The position numbers and the translations under genes were made by a program. Positions 17,451 through 26,888 of a DNA stretch of 33,791 nt are shown here, one piece after another. The stretch comes from Halioglobus sp. (lineage in GTDB: Bacteria; Pseudomonadota; Gammaproteobacteria; Pseudomonadales; Halieaceae): NCBI GenBank assembly GCA_013214285.1, contig JABSPW010000020.1:1-33791 (forward strand), written 5' to 3'. The stretch's first letter is position 1. Every line of letters begins with the position of its first letter. The notes below the pieces were generated by a model, which was not told the DNA's origin, made no database searches, and worked only from the letters and a program-made list of their open reading frames with translations.

Positions 17451-17492
17451 CTGCTCGGTCCCTATTAAACCTCTTCCTACCAGACCGAGCAG
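17451..17492. repeat. Perfect 10-bp inverted repeat
   Basis: CTGCTCGGTC (17451-17460) is the exact reverse complement of GACCGAGCAG (17483-17492), with a 22-base AT-rich, pyrimidine-rich loop. No T run follows on either strand, so it is not a standard terminator. It could be an RNA processing or attenuation structure downstream of rng, a protein-binding site, or part of a recombination scar. Confidence 0.6.
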
Positions 17493-17664
17493 CTAGTTAT
17501 TAGAAGTCGAGCCTCACTGGCATGCACCGCCAAAATAATCAGCAGCATGACAATACCACCTGAGAGAATACTTCCAGGCCCAATCGAAGAGAGACGCTGC
17601 CAAGGTGTGATCCATTTCTAACGGGAAGCGCAGTCCAGGGATCACGGATATCGCCACCCAAAGA

Positions 17665-19122
17665 CTAGAGTAAAATAATGTCAAAGTAGTCCTGGCTGTA
17701 GCCTGGCTCTGCTCGCAAGCTTATCGTTTTACCGGTAAACTCCTCAAGGTCGGCGAGACTCGCTGACTCCTCATCGAGCAGACGATCAACGACGGACTGT
17801 GACCCCAAAACCATCAAGGCATCATTGTCGTAGGCTCGGGCATCACGCAAAATTTCCCTAAAAATTTCAATACACACTGTTTCTGCTGTTTTCAGGACGC
17901 CTCGTCCGAGACAAACGGGGCATGACTCGCACAAGGTGTGCTCCAGACTTTCACGAGTACGTTTACGAGTCATTTCCACCAAACCCAGCTCGGAAACGCC
18001 GGTGATCTGGTTACGGACAGGATCCCGTTGCATCGCCTTTTCCAGAGATCGATGTACCTGCCTGCGGTGTTCTTCATCGTCCATGTCGATAAAATCGACA
18101 ATTATGATGCCTCCTAGATTGCGGACACGGAGCTGCCGCGCCAACGCAGTCGCTGCCTCAAGATTAGTCTTTAATACGGTCTCTGCGTGATTACGCTTGC
18201 CAACAAACGAGCCCGTGTTCACATCGATCGTTGTCATAGCTTCGGTCTGGTCGATGATCAGATAACCACCTGATTTAAGTTCAACGCGCCTATCCAATGC
18301 ACGCTTAATTTCGTCCTCCACACCGTAAAGGTCAAATAGTGGCCGCTCGCCACTGTAATGCTCAAGCAAGCCTGTGACTTCAGGCACGTATTCTTCACAA
18401 AAATTATGTAGCGCGTTAAAGCATGCCTGATTGTCGATCATAATGCGTTGCACAGAGGGGCGTGCAAGGTCACGCACGGTGCGTAGGTGCAGCGACAGGT
18501 CCTCGTAAAGCAGCTCTGCCTCTGTCGACGCCTCACCACGACGAGACACCACAGACCATAATCGTTTCAGAAATCGCAGTTCCGCCCTGATCTCTTCGCT
18601 ACCTACTCCCTCCGCCGCTGTGCGCAATATAAAACCGCTAAAACCGGCCATCTGCTCTACATTAAGTGCCTCCGACAATATCTCCTGCAGGCGGTACCGC
18701 TCCTTGGGATCGTTGATTAGTTGCGACACACCGACATGGTCAGTTTGGGGTAGCAGTACAAGATAGCGAGCAGAAATGGACAACTGCATTGTGACCCGCG
18801 CACCCTTGCTCCCGATGGGGTCCTTGGTCACCTGGACAATGACCTTCTTGCCTTCGTAGAGGTGGTCCGAAATGTTTTCGGAGGGACCACCTTCAACCAT
18901 GTTGGTGTCCGAGACATGGATGAAAGCGGTGCGCTCTACCCCAATCTCAATGAATGCCGCCTGCATACCCGGCAATACACGGACTACAGTACCAGCGTAA
19001 ATATTGCCAACGATGCCCCGGCTAGCAGATCGCTCTATATGGACATCCTGAGTTGAGCCGTTATCCACTACCGCGACCCGCGTTTCCATCTGTGTGAAAT
19101 TCACCAGTATTTCTTCACTCAC
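17665..19122 (-). CDS. rng: Ribonuclease G
   Basis: RNase G is an endoribonuclease of the RNase E/G family that matures the 5' end of 16S rRNA and cleaves some mRNAs. The 485-residue protein contains an N-terminal S1 domain (about 35-125), the 5'-sensor region and the DNase I-like catalytic core. The predicted metal-binding aspartates are Asp300 (TTIDVNTG) and Asp343 (IIVDFIDM). The zinc-link CPVC motif lies near residue 400. There is no RNase E-type degradosome tail. The start is a GTG overlapping the maf stop by eight bases and preceded by a GGGGGGAG sequence. It is the last gene of the mreBCD-maf-rng operon, an order conserved in gammaproteobacteria. Confidence 0.97.
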   Translation of the reverse strand: MSEEILVNFTQMETRVAVVDNGSTQDVHIERSASRGIVGNIYAGTVVRVLPGMQAAFIEIGVERTAFIHVSDTNMVEGGPSENISDHLYEGKKVIVQVTKDPIGSKGARVTMQLSISARYLVLLPQTDHVGVSQLINDPKERYRLQEILSEALNVEQMAGFSGFILRTAAEGVGSEEIRAELRFLKRLWSVVSRRGEASTEAELLYEDLSLHLRTVRDLARPSVQRIMIDNQACFNALHNFCEEYVPEVTGLLEHYSGERPLFDLYGVEDEIKRALDRRVELKSGGYLIIDQTEAMTTIDVNTGSFVGKRNHAETVLKTNLEAATALARQLRVRNLGGIIIVDFIDMDDEEHRRQVHRSLEKAMQRDPVRNQITGVSELGLVEMTRKRTRESLEHTLCESCPVCLGRGVLKTAETVCIEIFREILRDARAYDNDALMVLGSQSVVDRLLDEESASLADLEEFTGKTISLRAEPGYSQDYFDIILL

Positions 19123-19738
19123 CGCGCTTCTCCCCCCTTGCCTCCGCAGGCATCTCCAGCGCAGTGTCTAACCCGGCAGCGCGCAACAATTGCCAGGTTT
19201 CAGCCAGCGGCAGGCCAACAACGTTGCTGTAGCTGCCGCGGATACTTTTGACAAAAGCACCACCAAGCCCTTGTATCGCATAGCCTCCGGCTTTGTCCCA
19301 GGGTTCATCGGTAGCAAGGTAGGCCTGGCAAACTCGGGGTTTCAGTCGCACAAACTCGACATCTGTTGACACCAAACAGGTCGATGCAAGCTCGCCGCTG
19401 CACAAACAGACGGACGTCAGCACACGGTGTGCACGGTCGCTCAGGCTGGTCAGCATCGCGAAGGCATCCGCTATGTTGCGCGGTTTACCCAAGGTTCTGC
19501 CATCCAGAACAACCACGGTATCAGCGGCCAGCACAGCCATGCTCAATCCAGAGGATCTGCGCTTTACAACCGCAGCCTTCTCGCACGCCATACGTTGTAC
19601 GTATGCCGCCGGAGATTCTTCAGGCAGCTTTGTTTCATCGATATTCGCTGCCTCGACGGAATGACGCACACCGAGCTGTTCCAACAACTGTCGGCGTCGC
19701 GGCGAAGAGGAAGCGAGAATTATGCGCGAGTCTGCCAT
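19115..19738 (-). CDS. maf: Maf-family nucleotide pyrophosphatase
   Basis: Maf proteins hydrolyse non-canonical or excess nucleoside triphosphates. Those beside mreBCD (YhdE type) prefer dTTP/UTP. The 207-residue protein opens with ILASSSPRRRQLLEQLG (the SxSPRR substrate loop). It has the DTVVVLDGRTLGKP segment with the catalytic aspartate, and the GGYAIQGLGGAFVKSIRGSYSNVVGLPL block typical of the dTTP/UTP subgroup. It starts one base after mreD ends and overlaps rng. The substrate assignment is inferred from subgroup motifs and context. Confidence 0.94.
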   Translation of the reverse strand: MADSRIILASSSPRRRQLLEQLGVRHSVEAANIDETKLPEESPAAYVQRMACEKAAVVKRRSSGLSMAVLAADTVVVLDGRTLGKPRNIADAFAMLTSLSDRAHRVLTSVCLCSGELASTCLVSTDVEFVRLKPRVCQAYLATDEPWDKAGGYAIQGLGGAFVKSIRGSYSNVVGLPLAETWQLLRAAGLDTALEMPAEARGEKRGE

Positions 19739-19739
19739 C

Positions 19740-20228
19740 TCACCTGATCTCGAAATTTCTACGCAGCCGCCTTAGCACAAGCAAAACCACCGGCCACAAC
19801 AGGGCGCTGGTCACGGCAGGCAAAAGAAACTGCGGAGGCACCACACTGACACCCTCAATGTTCTGAACCCACTGACAGATCAACTGGTGGATCCCGACCA
19901 GAATGAACACCACACCAGCCTGTTGCGCCAGGCTATAGACGCGCAGGCGTTGGTAAAGCAACAAGGACAGCAATGCCACCACAACCAGGGCCAGGGCATT
20001 CTGGCCGAGCACCGCACCTTCCAGAATATCCACCCCTAAGCCGGCGAGTAACCCGGTGGCAATACCAATACGATGAGGCAGCGCCATACACCAATAAATC
20101 AGTGTCAGCGTCGTCCACTCAGGCCGCGCCCACTGCAGCCAGGTCGGCAGAGGAATCACGGTCAAGACCGCCGCCACTAAAAAGGTCACGAGAATGACGA
20201 GATAGCCAGACCCTTGACGCTGTGCCAC
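19740..20228 (-). CDS. mreD: Rod shape-determining membrane protein MreD
   Basis: MreD is the polytopic inner-membrane subunit of the Rod (elongasome) complex and works with MreC, MreB, RodA and PBP2. The 162-residue protein has about five hydrophobic helices, a PLPTWLQWARPEWTTLTLIYW segment near residue 30 and a GLGVDILEGAVLGQNAL motif, both characteristic of MreD. The start is a GTG three bases after the mreC stop, so translation is probably coupled. Confidence 0.94.
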   Translation of the reverse strand: MAQRQGSGYLVILVTFLVAAVLTVIPLPTWLQWARPEWTTLTLIYWCMALPHRIGIATGLLAGLGVDILEGAVLGQNALALVVVALLSLLLYQRLRVYSLAQQAGVVFILVGIHQLICQWVQNIEGVSVVPPQFLLPAVTSALLWPVVLLVLRRLRRNFEIR

Positions 20229-20231
20229 CGA

Positions 20232-21068
20232 TCAGCTGTCCTCGTCGAGGCGCATGGTAAAGACCAGCAGAACATGCCGACTGCGATCCAGCGCCGCACT
20301 CGGTAAGGCGAGCACCCGTGCAAACAGTTCTCCGGCGTCTCGCTGCACTTCACTCACAACAGCCACGGGATAGCCCTCGGGAAAGCGACCCCCGAGACCT
20401 GAGGTCACCAGCAGGTCTCCAGGCTCGATATCAGTAGTCGCGGACACATGACGCACCAATAACAGACCTAGCTGTCCGGTGCCTTCTACGATCGCTCGTA
20501 CCCCATTCCTGTTTACCCGCACCGGCACCGAGTGGGTGACGTCAGCAATCAATAAGGCACGGGAAGTCCGGTCGCTGACCTCTACCACCTGTCCCATCAA
20601 GCCATCCGCATCGATCAACGGTTGTCCCGCGAAAACGCCATCCCGCGCGCCCTTGTTAAGAACGAGCTGCAGGCGCTCAGGGTCTGGCGATACACCGACC
20701 AATTCCGCCACCAACACGTCGTCACGCAGCAGGGCGCTGGAATTCAGCAGGGCGCGCAGGCGCACATTTTCCACCTGCAACGAGGCCATCTGCTGAGAGC
20801 GCCCCTGCAGCACAAGATTTTCTTGATTCAACCTTGCATTTTCCTCCAGTAGGTGCGTCCTGGAACGCAGGTGCGTATCCACCCAATGTCCCATGCGCAC
20901 TGGCACGTTGGCTATCCAGAATACCGGGTAAGCCAGCGTATCCAGTACCGCTCGGCTGGTATGAAGCTTATTGTAATGCAAGTCGGTGGCGATCAGTCCT
21001 GACACCAGAATAACAGCGAGAAGCACACGCAGCGCCAGGGAGGACTCTTTGACAAATAGCGGCTTGAT
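20232..21068 (-). CDS. mreC: Rod shape-determining protein MreC, apparent AUC start
   Basis: MreC is a single-pass membrane protein whose periplasmic part activates PBP2 in the elongasome. The annotated protein has 278 residues: a short cytoplasmic IKPLFVKESSL segment, a transmembrane helix (about 14-31), a coiled coil (about 65-110) and the two beta domains, with the GLGGRFPEGYPVAVVSEV signature. The first in-frame conventional start is a GTG at 21026. That would remove the conserved 'KP-L/I-F...PSL-like' N-terminus and has no ribosome site. An ATC codon at 21068 falls exactly where E. coli MreC begins (MKPIF...) and is preceded by AGGAG at five bases. The start is therefore proposed as AUC, or the base is a sequencing error. 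Gene identity is certain; the start is not. Confidence 0.9.
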   Translation of the reverse strand: MKPLFVKESSLALRVLLAVILVSGLIATDLHYNKLHTSRAVLDTLAYPVFWIANVPVRMGHWVDTHLRSRTHLLEENARLNQENLVLQGRSQQMASLQVENVRLRALLNSSALLRDDVLVAELVGVSPDPERLQLVLNKGARDGVFAGQPLIDADGLMGQVVEVSDRTSRALLIADVTHSVPVRVNRNGVRAIVEGTGQLGLLLVRHVSATTDIEPGDLLVTSGLGGRFPEGYPVAVVSEVQRDAGELFARVLALPSAALDRSRHVLLVFTMRLDEDS

Positions 21069-21156
21069 GTCAGCTCCTCAGCGAGTGTCAGCAGCCGCCA
21101 TACTAACGCAGTCTATCGCCGAATACAGGCGTCGCAAGTTGCGGCCGGTGGCATAT

Positions 21157-22416
<1,260 letters not shown>

Positions 22417-22704
22417 ATGGCCATTAAAGAAGACGAAATAGAAAAGATCGCGGAGCTGGCGCGTATTCGCATTTCCGAAGGCGAAATCGGCCAGGTGACT
22501 CGGCGTATCGCTGAGATCTTGCACATGGTAGACCAGCTGCAGGCGATCGACACCCATGAAGTGGAGCCAATGGCCAATCCGCTCGACGCCAACCAGCGCT
22601 TGCGCCCCGATACAGTGACCGAGGACAATCGACGCGACAGTTTCCAGGCGATCGCGCCCGCCACAGAAAATGGCCTGTACCTGGTACCTAAAGTCATTGA
22701 ATAG
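22417..22704 (+). CDS. gatC: Asp/Glu-tRNA amidotransferase subunit GatC
   Basis: GatC is the small subunit that clamps GatA and GatB together in the GatCAB complex, which converts Asp-tRNA(Asn) and Glu-tRNA(Gln) to the amides. The 95-residue length is normal. The IAELARIRISE helix, the ILHMVDQLQAIDTHEVEPMANP core and the LRPDTV strand match the family. It begins the gatC-gatA-gatB operon; a 28-base gap leads to gatA. Confidence 0.95.
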   Translation: MAIKEDEIEKIAELARIRISEGEIGQVTRRIAEILHMVDQLQAIDTHEVEPMANPLDANQRLRPDTVTEDNRRDSFQAIAPATENGLYLVPKVIE

Positions 22705-22732
22705 ACCACGAGAATGAGCCAGCACACGCGTC

Positions 22733-24202
22733 ATGTACGATAAATCGGTGGCAGAACTGAGCCAGGGACTGCGCGAGGGCCAGTTTTCGAGCCTTGAAGT
22801 GACCCGTAGCTTCCTGGACCGGATCGCCGCACTCGATGGTAATCTCAACAGCTTCATCAGTGTTGATGAAGGCGCCGCCCTCCGAGCCGCCGAGGACGCC
22901 GACAGGCGGCTGGCAGCCGGCGATGCGACCGCCTTGACCGGTATACCTGTAGCTCACAAAGACATTTTCTGCACAGAAGGCCTGCGCACCAGCTGTGGCT
23001 CCCGCATGTTGGATAATTTCATACCACCCTATGATGCGACTGTCATCCACCGCTTCAAACGCGCTGGAGCGGTCATGTTGGGGAAGACCAACATGGATGA
23101 GTTTGCTATGGGCTCATCCAATGAAACGAGCTACTATGGCCCGGCTCGGAATCCCTGGGACACCCAACGGGTGCCTGGGGGCTCATCAGGCGGCTCTGCT
23201 GCTGCAGTAGCCGGTAGGCTGACGCCGGCCGCCACGGGCACCGACACCGGTGGCTCCATCCGCCAGCCCGCTGCTCTGTGCGGCATCACAGGTCTAAAAC
23301 CCACCTATGGTCGCGTGTCACGCCTCGGTATGATCGCCTTCGCATCCAGCCTGGACCAGGGCGGCCCCATGGCACGCAGCGCGCTAGACTGCGCCCTTTT
23401 ACTGAACACGATGGCAGGTCATGATCCTCAGGACTCAACCTCATCGACGGTACCAGCAGAAGACTACAGTGAAGGCTTGGATAGACCCCTCGATGGCTTG
23501 CGCATCGGCTTGCCCTCCCAGTATTTCAATGAGGGCCTGGATACAGCCACGGGTGAGCGTGTGCGCGCAGCGCTAACAGAGTTGCAGTCACAGGGCGCCA
23601 CTCTTGTGGAGGTATCGCTGCCCAACAGCGCCCTATCTATCCCGGCTTACTACATCATCGCCCCAGCAGAGGCATCAACCAACTTATCCCGGTTCGACGG
23701 TGTGCGTTATGGCTATCGCTGCCAAGATCCTGTCGATCTGCAGGACCTCTACTCGCGCACCCGGGCAGAGGGCTTTGGCGAGGAAGTCAAACGCCGTATT
23801 CTGGTGGGCACTTATGCACTGTCTGCCGGTTACTACGACGCTTACTATAAAAAAGCACAACAAGTACGACGGCTGATCAAACAGGACTTTATGGACTGCT
23901 TCGAGGCAGTCGACGTCATTGCTGGCCCCACCACAATCGGACCCGCCTTTGCATTAGGGGCTAAAATCGACAACCCGATCGCAATGTACCTTGAGGATGT
24001 CTACACGCTAGCTGTTAACCTTGCCGGCCTACCCGCTCTATCTCTGCCCGCCGGCTTCGTCGGCGGATTGCCTGTGGGGCTGCAACTGATCGGCCGTCAT
24101 TTCGATGAGTCTCGCCTGTTGCATGTCGCGCACCGATTCCAGCAGGCCACTGACTGGCATCTGCGCGCACCGGATACCATTGGCAGCGAGGCGGCGCGGT
24201 GA
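22733..24202 (+). CDS. gatA: Asp/Glu-tRNA amidotransferase subunit GatA
   Basis: GatA is the amidase subunit that hydrolyses glutamine to supply ammonia to GatB. The 489-residue protein belongs to the amidase signature family. The Ser-cisSer-Lys triad is predicted as Lys76 (VAHKD), Ser151 (GGSSGGS) and the nucleophile Ser175 ([11 protein letters not shown]). The 24-residue spacing between the two serines is as in characterised Gat[14 protein letters not shown] precedes the triad loop. The stop overlaps the gatB start as TGATG. Confidence 0.97.
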   Translation: MYDKSVAELSQGLREGQFSSLEVTRSFLDRIAALDGNLNSFISVDEGAALRAAEDADRRLAAGDATALTGIPVAHKDIFCTEGLRTSCGSRMLDNFIPPYDATVIHRFKRAGAVMLGKTNMDEFAMGSSNETSYYGPARNPWDTQRVPGGSSGGSAAAVAGRLTPAATGTDTGGSIRQPAALCGITGLKPTYGRVSRLGMIAFASSLDQGGPMARSALDCALLLNTMAGHDPQDSTSSTVPAEDYSEGLDRPLDGLRIGLPSQYFNEGLDTATGERVRAALTELQSQGATLVEVSLPNSALSIPAYYIIAPAEASTNLSRFDGVRYGYRCQDPVDLQDLYSRTRAEGFGEEVKRRILVGTYALSAGYYDAYYKKAQQVRRLIKQDFMDCFEAVDVIAGPTTIGPAFALGAKIDNPIAMYLEDVYTLAVNLAGLPALSLPAGFVGGLPVGLQLIGRHFDESRLLHVAHRFQQATDWHLRAPDTIGSEAAR

Positions 24203-25644
24203 TGCAGCTCGAACCCGTTATCGGTCTAGAAGTCCACTTGCAGTTGGCGACCCGTTCCAAGATTTTTTCCGGATCAGCCACGAGATTTGGTGCAGAACCC
24301 AATACACAAGCGAGCGCAGTAGACCTCGCAATGCCCGGCATGCTCCCGGTGCTCAACGGCTACGCCGTGGCCTGTGCGGTGAAATTTGGCCTTGGCATCG
24401 GCGCCCAGATCAGCCGACGCTCGGTGTTTGATCGCAAGAACTACTTTTACCCGGACCTACCTAAAGGTTATCAGATCAGTCAGTTCGATGCGCCCATAGT
24501 AGGCCGCGGCAATTTTGAAATTTCGATGCAGGACGGCAGCACACGCAGCATCGGCATTACACGCGCCCATCTGGAGGAAGACGCGGGCAAGTCCCTGCAC
24601 GAAGACTTCCACGGGCAGACAGGAATCGACCTGAACCGCGCGGGCACGCCCCTGCTGGAGATCGTCTCAGAGCCCGACATCCGCAACGCCGCCGAGGCAG
24701 TGGCCTACCTGAGAGCACTGCACAGCCTGGTGACGTATCTTGGCATTTCAGACGGCAACATGGCGGAGGGCTCGATGCGATGTGATATCAACATTTCTTT
24801 GCGACCGATGGGCAACGCGACTCTGGGCACGCGTACTGAAATCAAGAACGTCAATTCCTTCCGCTTTGTAGAGAAAGCTATACACCATGAAGTCGAGCGG
24901 CAGGCCGATATAATTGAAGGCGGAGGCAATGTGGTGCAGGAGACCCGCCTGTATGACGCGGACCGGGATGAAACGCGGTCCATGCGCAGCAAAGAAGTCG
25001 CGAACGATTACCGGTACTTCCCAGAGCCTGATCTGCTGCCGGTTGTAATTGACGAGGCCTACATAGAGGCTATACGCGGTGAACTTCCAGAGTTACCGAC
25101 AGAAAAGCGCCATCGGTTTCGCGAGCAGTATGGACTCAGCAATTACGACGCCAACGTGTTGTCCGATACCCGCGCGTTGGGCGATTACTTCGAGACAGTC
25201 GTAGCCACCTGCCAGAGCCCAAAGATCAGCGCCAACTGGGTGCAGGTTGAATTGCTGAGGCAGTTGAATCGTGACGACACAGCGATTGAACATTGCCCGG
25301 TATCAGCAGGGCAGCTCGGCGGCCTGATTCTGCGTATCTTGGACAACACGATATCCGGAAAAATTGCCAAACAGGTGTTTGAGGCCATGTGGAAGGGGCA
25401 AGGCAGCGCTGACGAGATCATCGAGCAGAGGGGCCTGAAACAGGTTTCTGATGGTGATCAGCTGGAGACGATGGTCGATGCGGTTATTGCCGCTAATGCG
25501 ACCCAGGTAGCGCAATTTATTGTGGCGAACGAGGACAAGCGGAAGAAGTTGATCGGCTTCTTTGTCGGCCAGGTGATGAAGCTGTCAAAGGGCCAGGCCA
25601 ATCCGCAGATAGTCAACACGCTGCTGGCGCAAAAGCTTAAATGA
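24202..25644 (+). CDS. gatB: Asp/Glu-tRNA amidotransferase subunit GatB
   Basis: GatB activates the aspartyl or glutamyl end of the mischarged tRNA by phosphorylation and completes amidation. The 480-residue protein starts [15 protein letters not shown] at an ATG overlapping the gatA stop (a GTG at 24199 would add one residue). Family segments include [19 protein letters not shown], the HLEEDAGKS metal-binding region, [15 protein letters not shown] and [10 protein letters not shown]. The C-terminal YqeY-like tRNA-binding tail holds the [13 protein letters not shown] motif. It is the last gene of gatCAB. Confidence 0.97.
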   Translation: MQLEPVIGLEVHLQLATRSKIFSGSATRFGAEPNTQASAVDLAMPGMLPVLNGYAVACAVKFGLGIGAQISRRSVFDRKNYFYPDLPKGYQISQFDAPIVGRGNFEISMQDGSTRSIGITRAHLEEDAGKSLHEDFHGQTGIDLNRAGTPLLEIVSEPDIRNAAEAVAYLRALHSLVTYLGISDGNMAEGSMRCDINISLRPMGNATLGTRTEIKNVNSFRFVEKAIHHEVERQADIIEGGGNVVQETRLYDADRDETRSMRSKEVANDYRYFPEPDLLPVVIDEAYIEAIRGELPELPTEKRHRFREQYGLSNYDANVLSDTRALGDYFETVVATCQSPKISANWVQVELLRQLNRDDTAIEHCPVSAGQLGGLILRILDNTISGKIAKQVFEAMWKGQGSADEIIEQRGLKQVSDGDQLETMVDAVIAANATQVAQFIVANEDKRKKLIGFFVGQVMKLSKGQANPQIVNTLLAQKLK

Positions 25645-25688
25645 CTCTTCTTCTTAGCAAACAGACAAATTGGTAGGCAAGAGATTTC

Positions 25689-25985
25689 ATGAAAAAGGAC
25701 AAGCAAAAAGTACTCGACGAGGTCTGGACAGAAGACCATGTCAGAACTTTTCTGAATGTGCGCTCTCACGACGGCAACTCGGAAGACTTCCATATGTTGT
25801 TGAAGGCTTACCAGAGTATGCGCGATTCTGACTTTAAACTCTTTGTTGGCTTTTTCCAGGACGCTGGCCGGGACGTCAATGCGACTGGCAAGGACGGACG
25901 AACCGTCTTGGATATTATCTCTACACACCGGCACGGGTCACCGTATGCCGTTACGTTAACAGCCGCTGGCGCTCAGAAAAGCTAG
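25689..25985 (+). CDS. PA4642-family protein of unknown function
   Basis: This 98-residue hydrophilic protein resembles the uncharacterised Pseudomonas PA4642 family. Visible features are a lysine-rich start (MKKDKQKVLDEVW), a VRTFLNVRSHDGNSEDFHMLLKAYQSM block, a DFKLFVGFFQDAGRDVNA helix and a KDGRTVLDIISTHR segment. The last of these recalls the end of an ankyrin-like repeat. No signal peptide or membrane helix is present. It follows gatB by 44 bases and is convergent with the Smr-domain gene, 14 bases away. Function is unknown, and the family link is from memory of the pattern. Confidence 0.8.
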   Translation: MKKDKQKVLDEVWTEDHVRTFLNVRSHDGNSEDFHMLLKAYQSMRDSDFKLFVGFFQDAGRDVNATGKDGRTVLDIISTHRHGSPYAVTLTAAGAQKS

Positions 25986-25999
25986 ACTCCTACAGACAC

Positions 26000-26611
26000 T
26001 TAGTATGGGTCTGGCGGCACACGCCCTTTGGCAAAACGCTCTCGATTTTCGGCTTTCTTCTTTTCACTTTTTCGCAGCAGCACATAAACCGCACCAGTGC
26101 CTCCATCTCGCTGTCGCGCGCTGTGGAAGGCTTGCACGACAGGCAGCTCTCTCAGCCAACAATCCACGCAGCCCTTCAATATAGAACCCTGCTCTGGATC
26201 CTGTCCACTATCGCCCTTGCCGTGGATAATCAAAACACTGCGCAAGCCGAGCCGATGACACTCCTCGATGAAATCAAAAACTTCCAAGCGGGCCCGCGAC
26301 GTTGTCATGCGGTGCAGATCCAAACGAGAACGCACCACATAACGCCCTTGTCTGAGTTTGCGGAAAACCCCGTTCTGCACACCTGGTCGTTTGAAGGTAA
26401 GCACATACCATGGGTCCATCGGCTGACCACCCATGTCTGAAAGGGTATTCCGGTCCACCTCAGGGAAGGTTTCGGCAGCGTGCCTGCGTTGCAACACAGA
26501 AGAGTCGCGGGTATCGGGGGGACTGCGCTTGACCTTAACGCGTGCTTCGCGTCGCAGGGGGACCACGTCGCTCATCGCCTTGGAAAAAAGATCATCACCT
26601 TCACTGCTCAT
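26000..26611 (-). CDS. Smr-domain protein (MutS2 C-terminal-like nuclease domain)
   Basis: This stand-alone Smr-domain protein of 203 residues from the ATG at 26611 opens MSSEGDDLFSKAMSDV, a start usual for the SmrA-like group in Pseudomonadales. The basic N-terminal half leads to the Smr domain (about 110-190), with the LDLHRMTTSRAR motif and the IIHGKGD motif that carry nuclease activity in tested homologues. A charged tail ends at PPDPY. Small Smr proteins nick DNA or act on RNA and stalled translation complexes; which applies here cannot be told. The frame extends to 26659 but the added residues are not family-like. Confidence 0.88.
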   Translation of the reverse strand: MSSEGDDLFSKAMSDVVPLRREARVKVKRSPPDTRDSSVLQRRHAAETFPEVDRNTLSDMGGQPMDPWYVLTFKRPGVQNGVFRKLRQGRYVVRSRLDLHRMTTSRARLEVFDFIEECHRLGLRSVLIIHGKGDSGQDPEQGSILKGCVDCWLRELPVVQAFHSARQRDGGTGAVYVLLRKSEKKKAENRERFAKGRVPPDPY

Positions 26612-26675
26612 GATTACCCACCCTGCCCGCACTCCGGTATGATAGCGCCGAGCCGACACCTATGATGACAGGGAA

Positions 26676-26888
26676 ATGACTGACTCGCCAGCGGCAGACG
26701 CCCTATGTCCTTTATGTGGCAAGGCAAACCGGTGCGCTATTGCCGCTGGCAATGCGCCTGAGAGCTGTTGGTGCTGGCACGCCGACATTGATGCCGAGGC
26801 GCGCGAACAGGCTGCAGACACCGCCACAAAGCGCTGCCTGTGCCCTGCGTGCGGCCAGCCGACAACCAGAGCTGACCATGCGCGGTAA
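26676..26888 (+). CDS. Cysteine-rich CWC family protein
   Basis: This 70-residue protein contains two cysteine knuckles, CPLCGKANRC (about 11-20) and CLCPACG (about 54-60), with a central ESCWCWH motif. This is the pattern of the small cysteine-rich CWC family, probably binding a metal such as zinc. Its last codons overlap the start of cysZ by 11 bases, so the two are likely co-translated. The ribosome site is poor, with AGGGA almost touching the ATG. Function is unknown. Confidence 0.82.
   Translation: MTDSPAADALCPLCGKANRCAIAAGNAPESCWCWHADIDAEAREQAADTATKRCLCPACGQPTTRADHAR

Larger units (their letters stand above)
17018..17664. other. Gene-poor gap between darP and rng, possible deletion scar
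   Basis: This 647-bp interval has no confidently coding frame. In Pseudomonas the corresponding region beside rng holds yhdP, a nitrilase-like gene and tldD, and pmbA lies on the other side of darP. None of these is recognisable here. Visible items are a weak minus-strand 93-codon frame (17156-17437), a perfect 10-bp inverted repeat (17451-17492), and a 46-codon minus-strand open stretch (17477-17617). That last stretch contains a hydrophobic GGIVMLLIILAV run but has no good start. A seven-base inverted repeat GACAGCG/CGCTGTC (17006-17035) overlaps the darP stop and could weakly terminate darP transcripts, though no T run follows. Confidence 0.6.
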
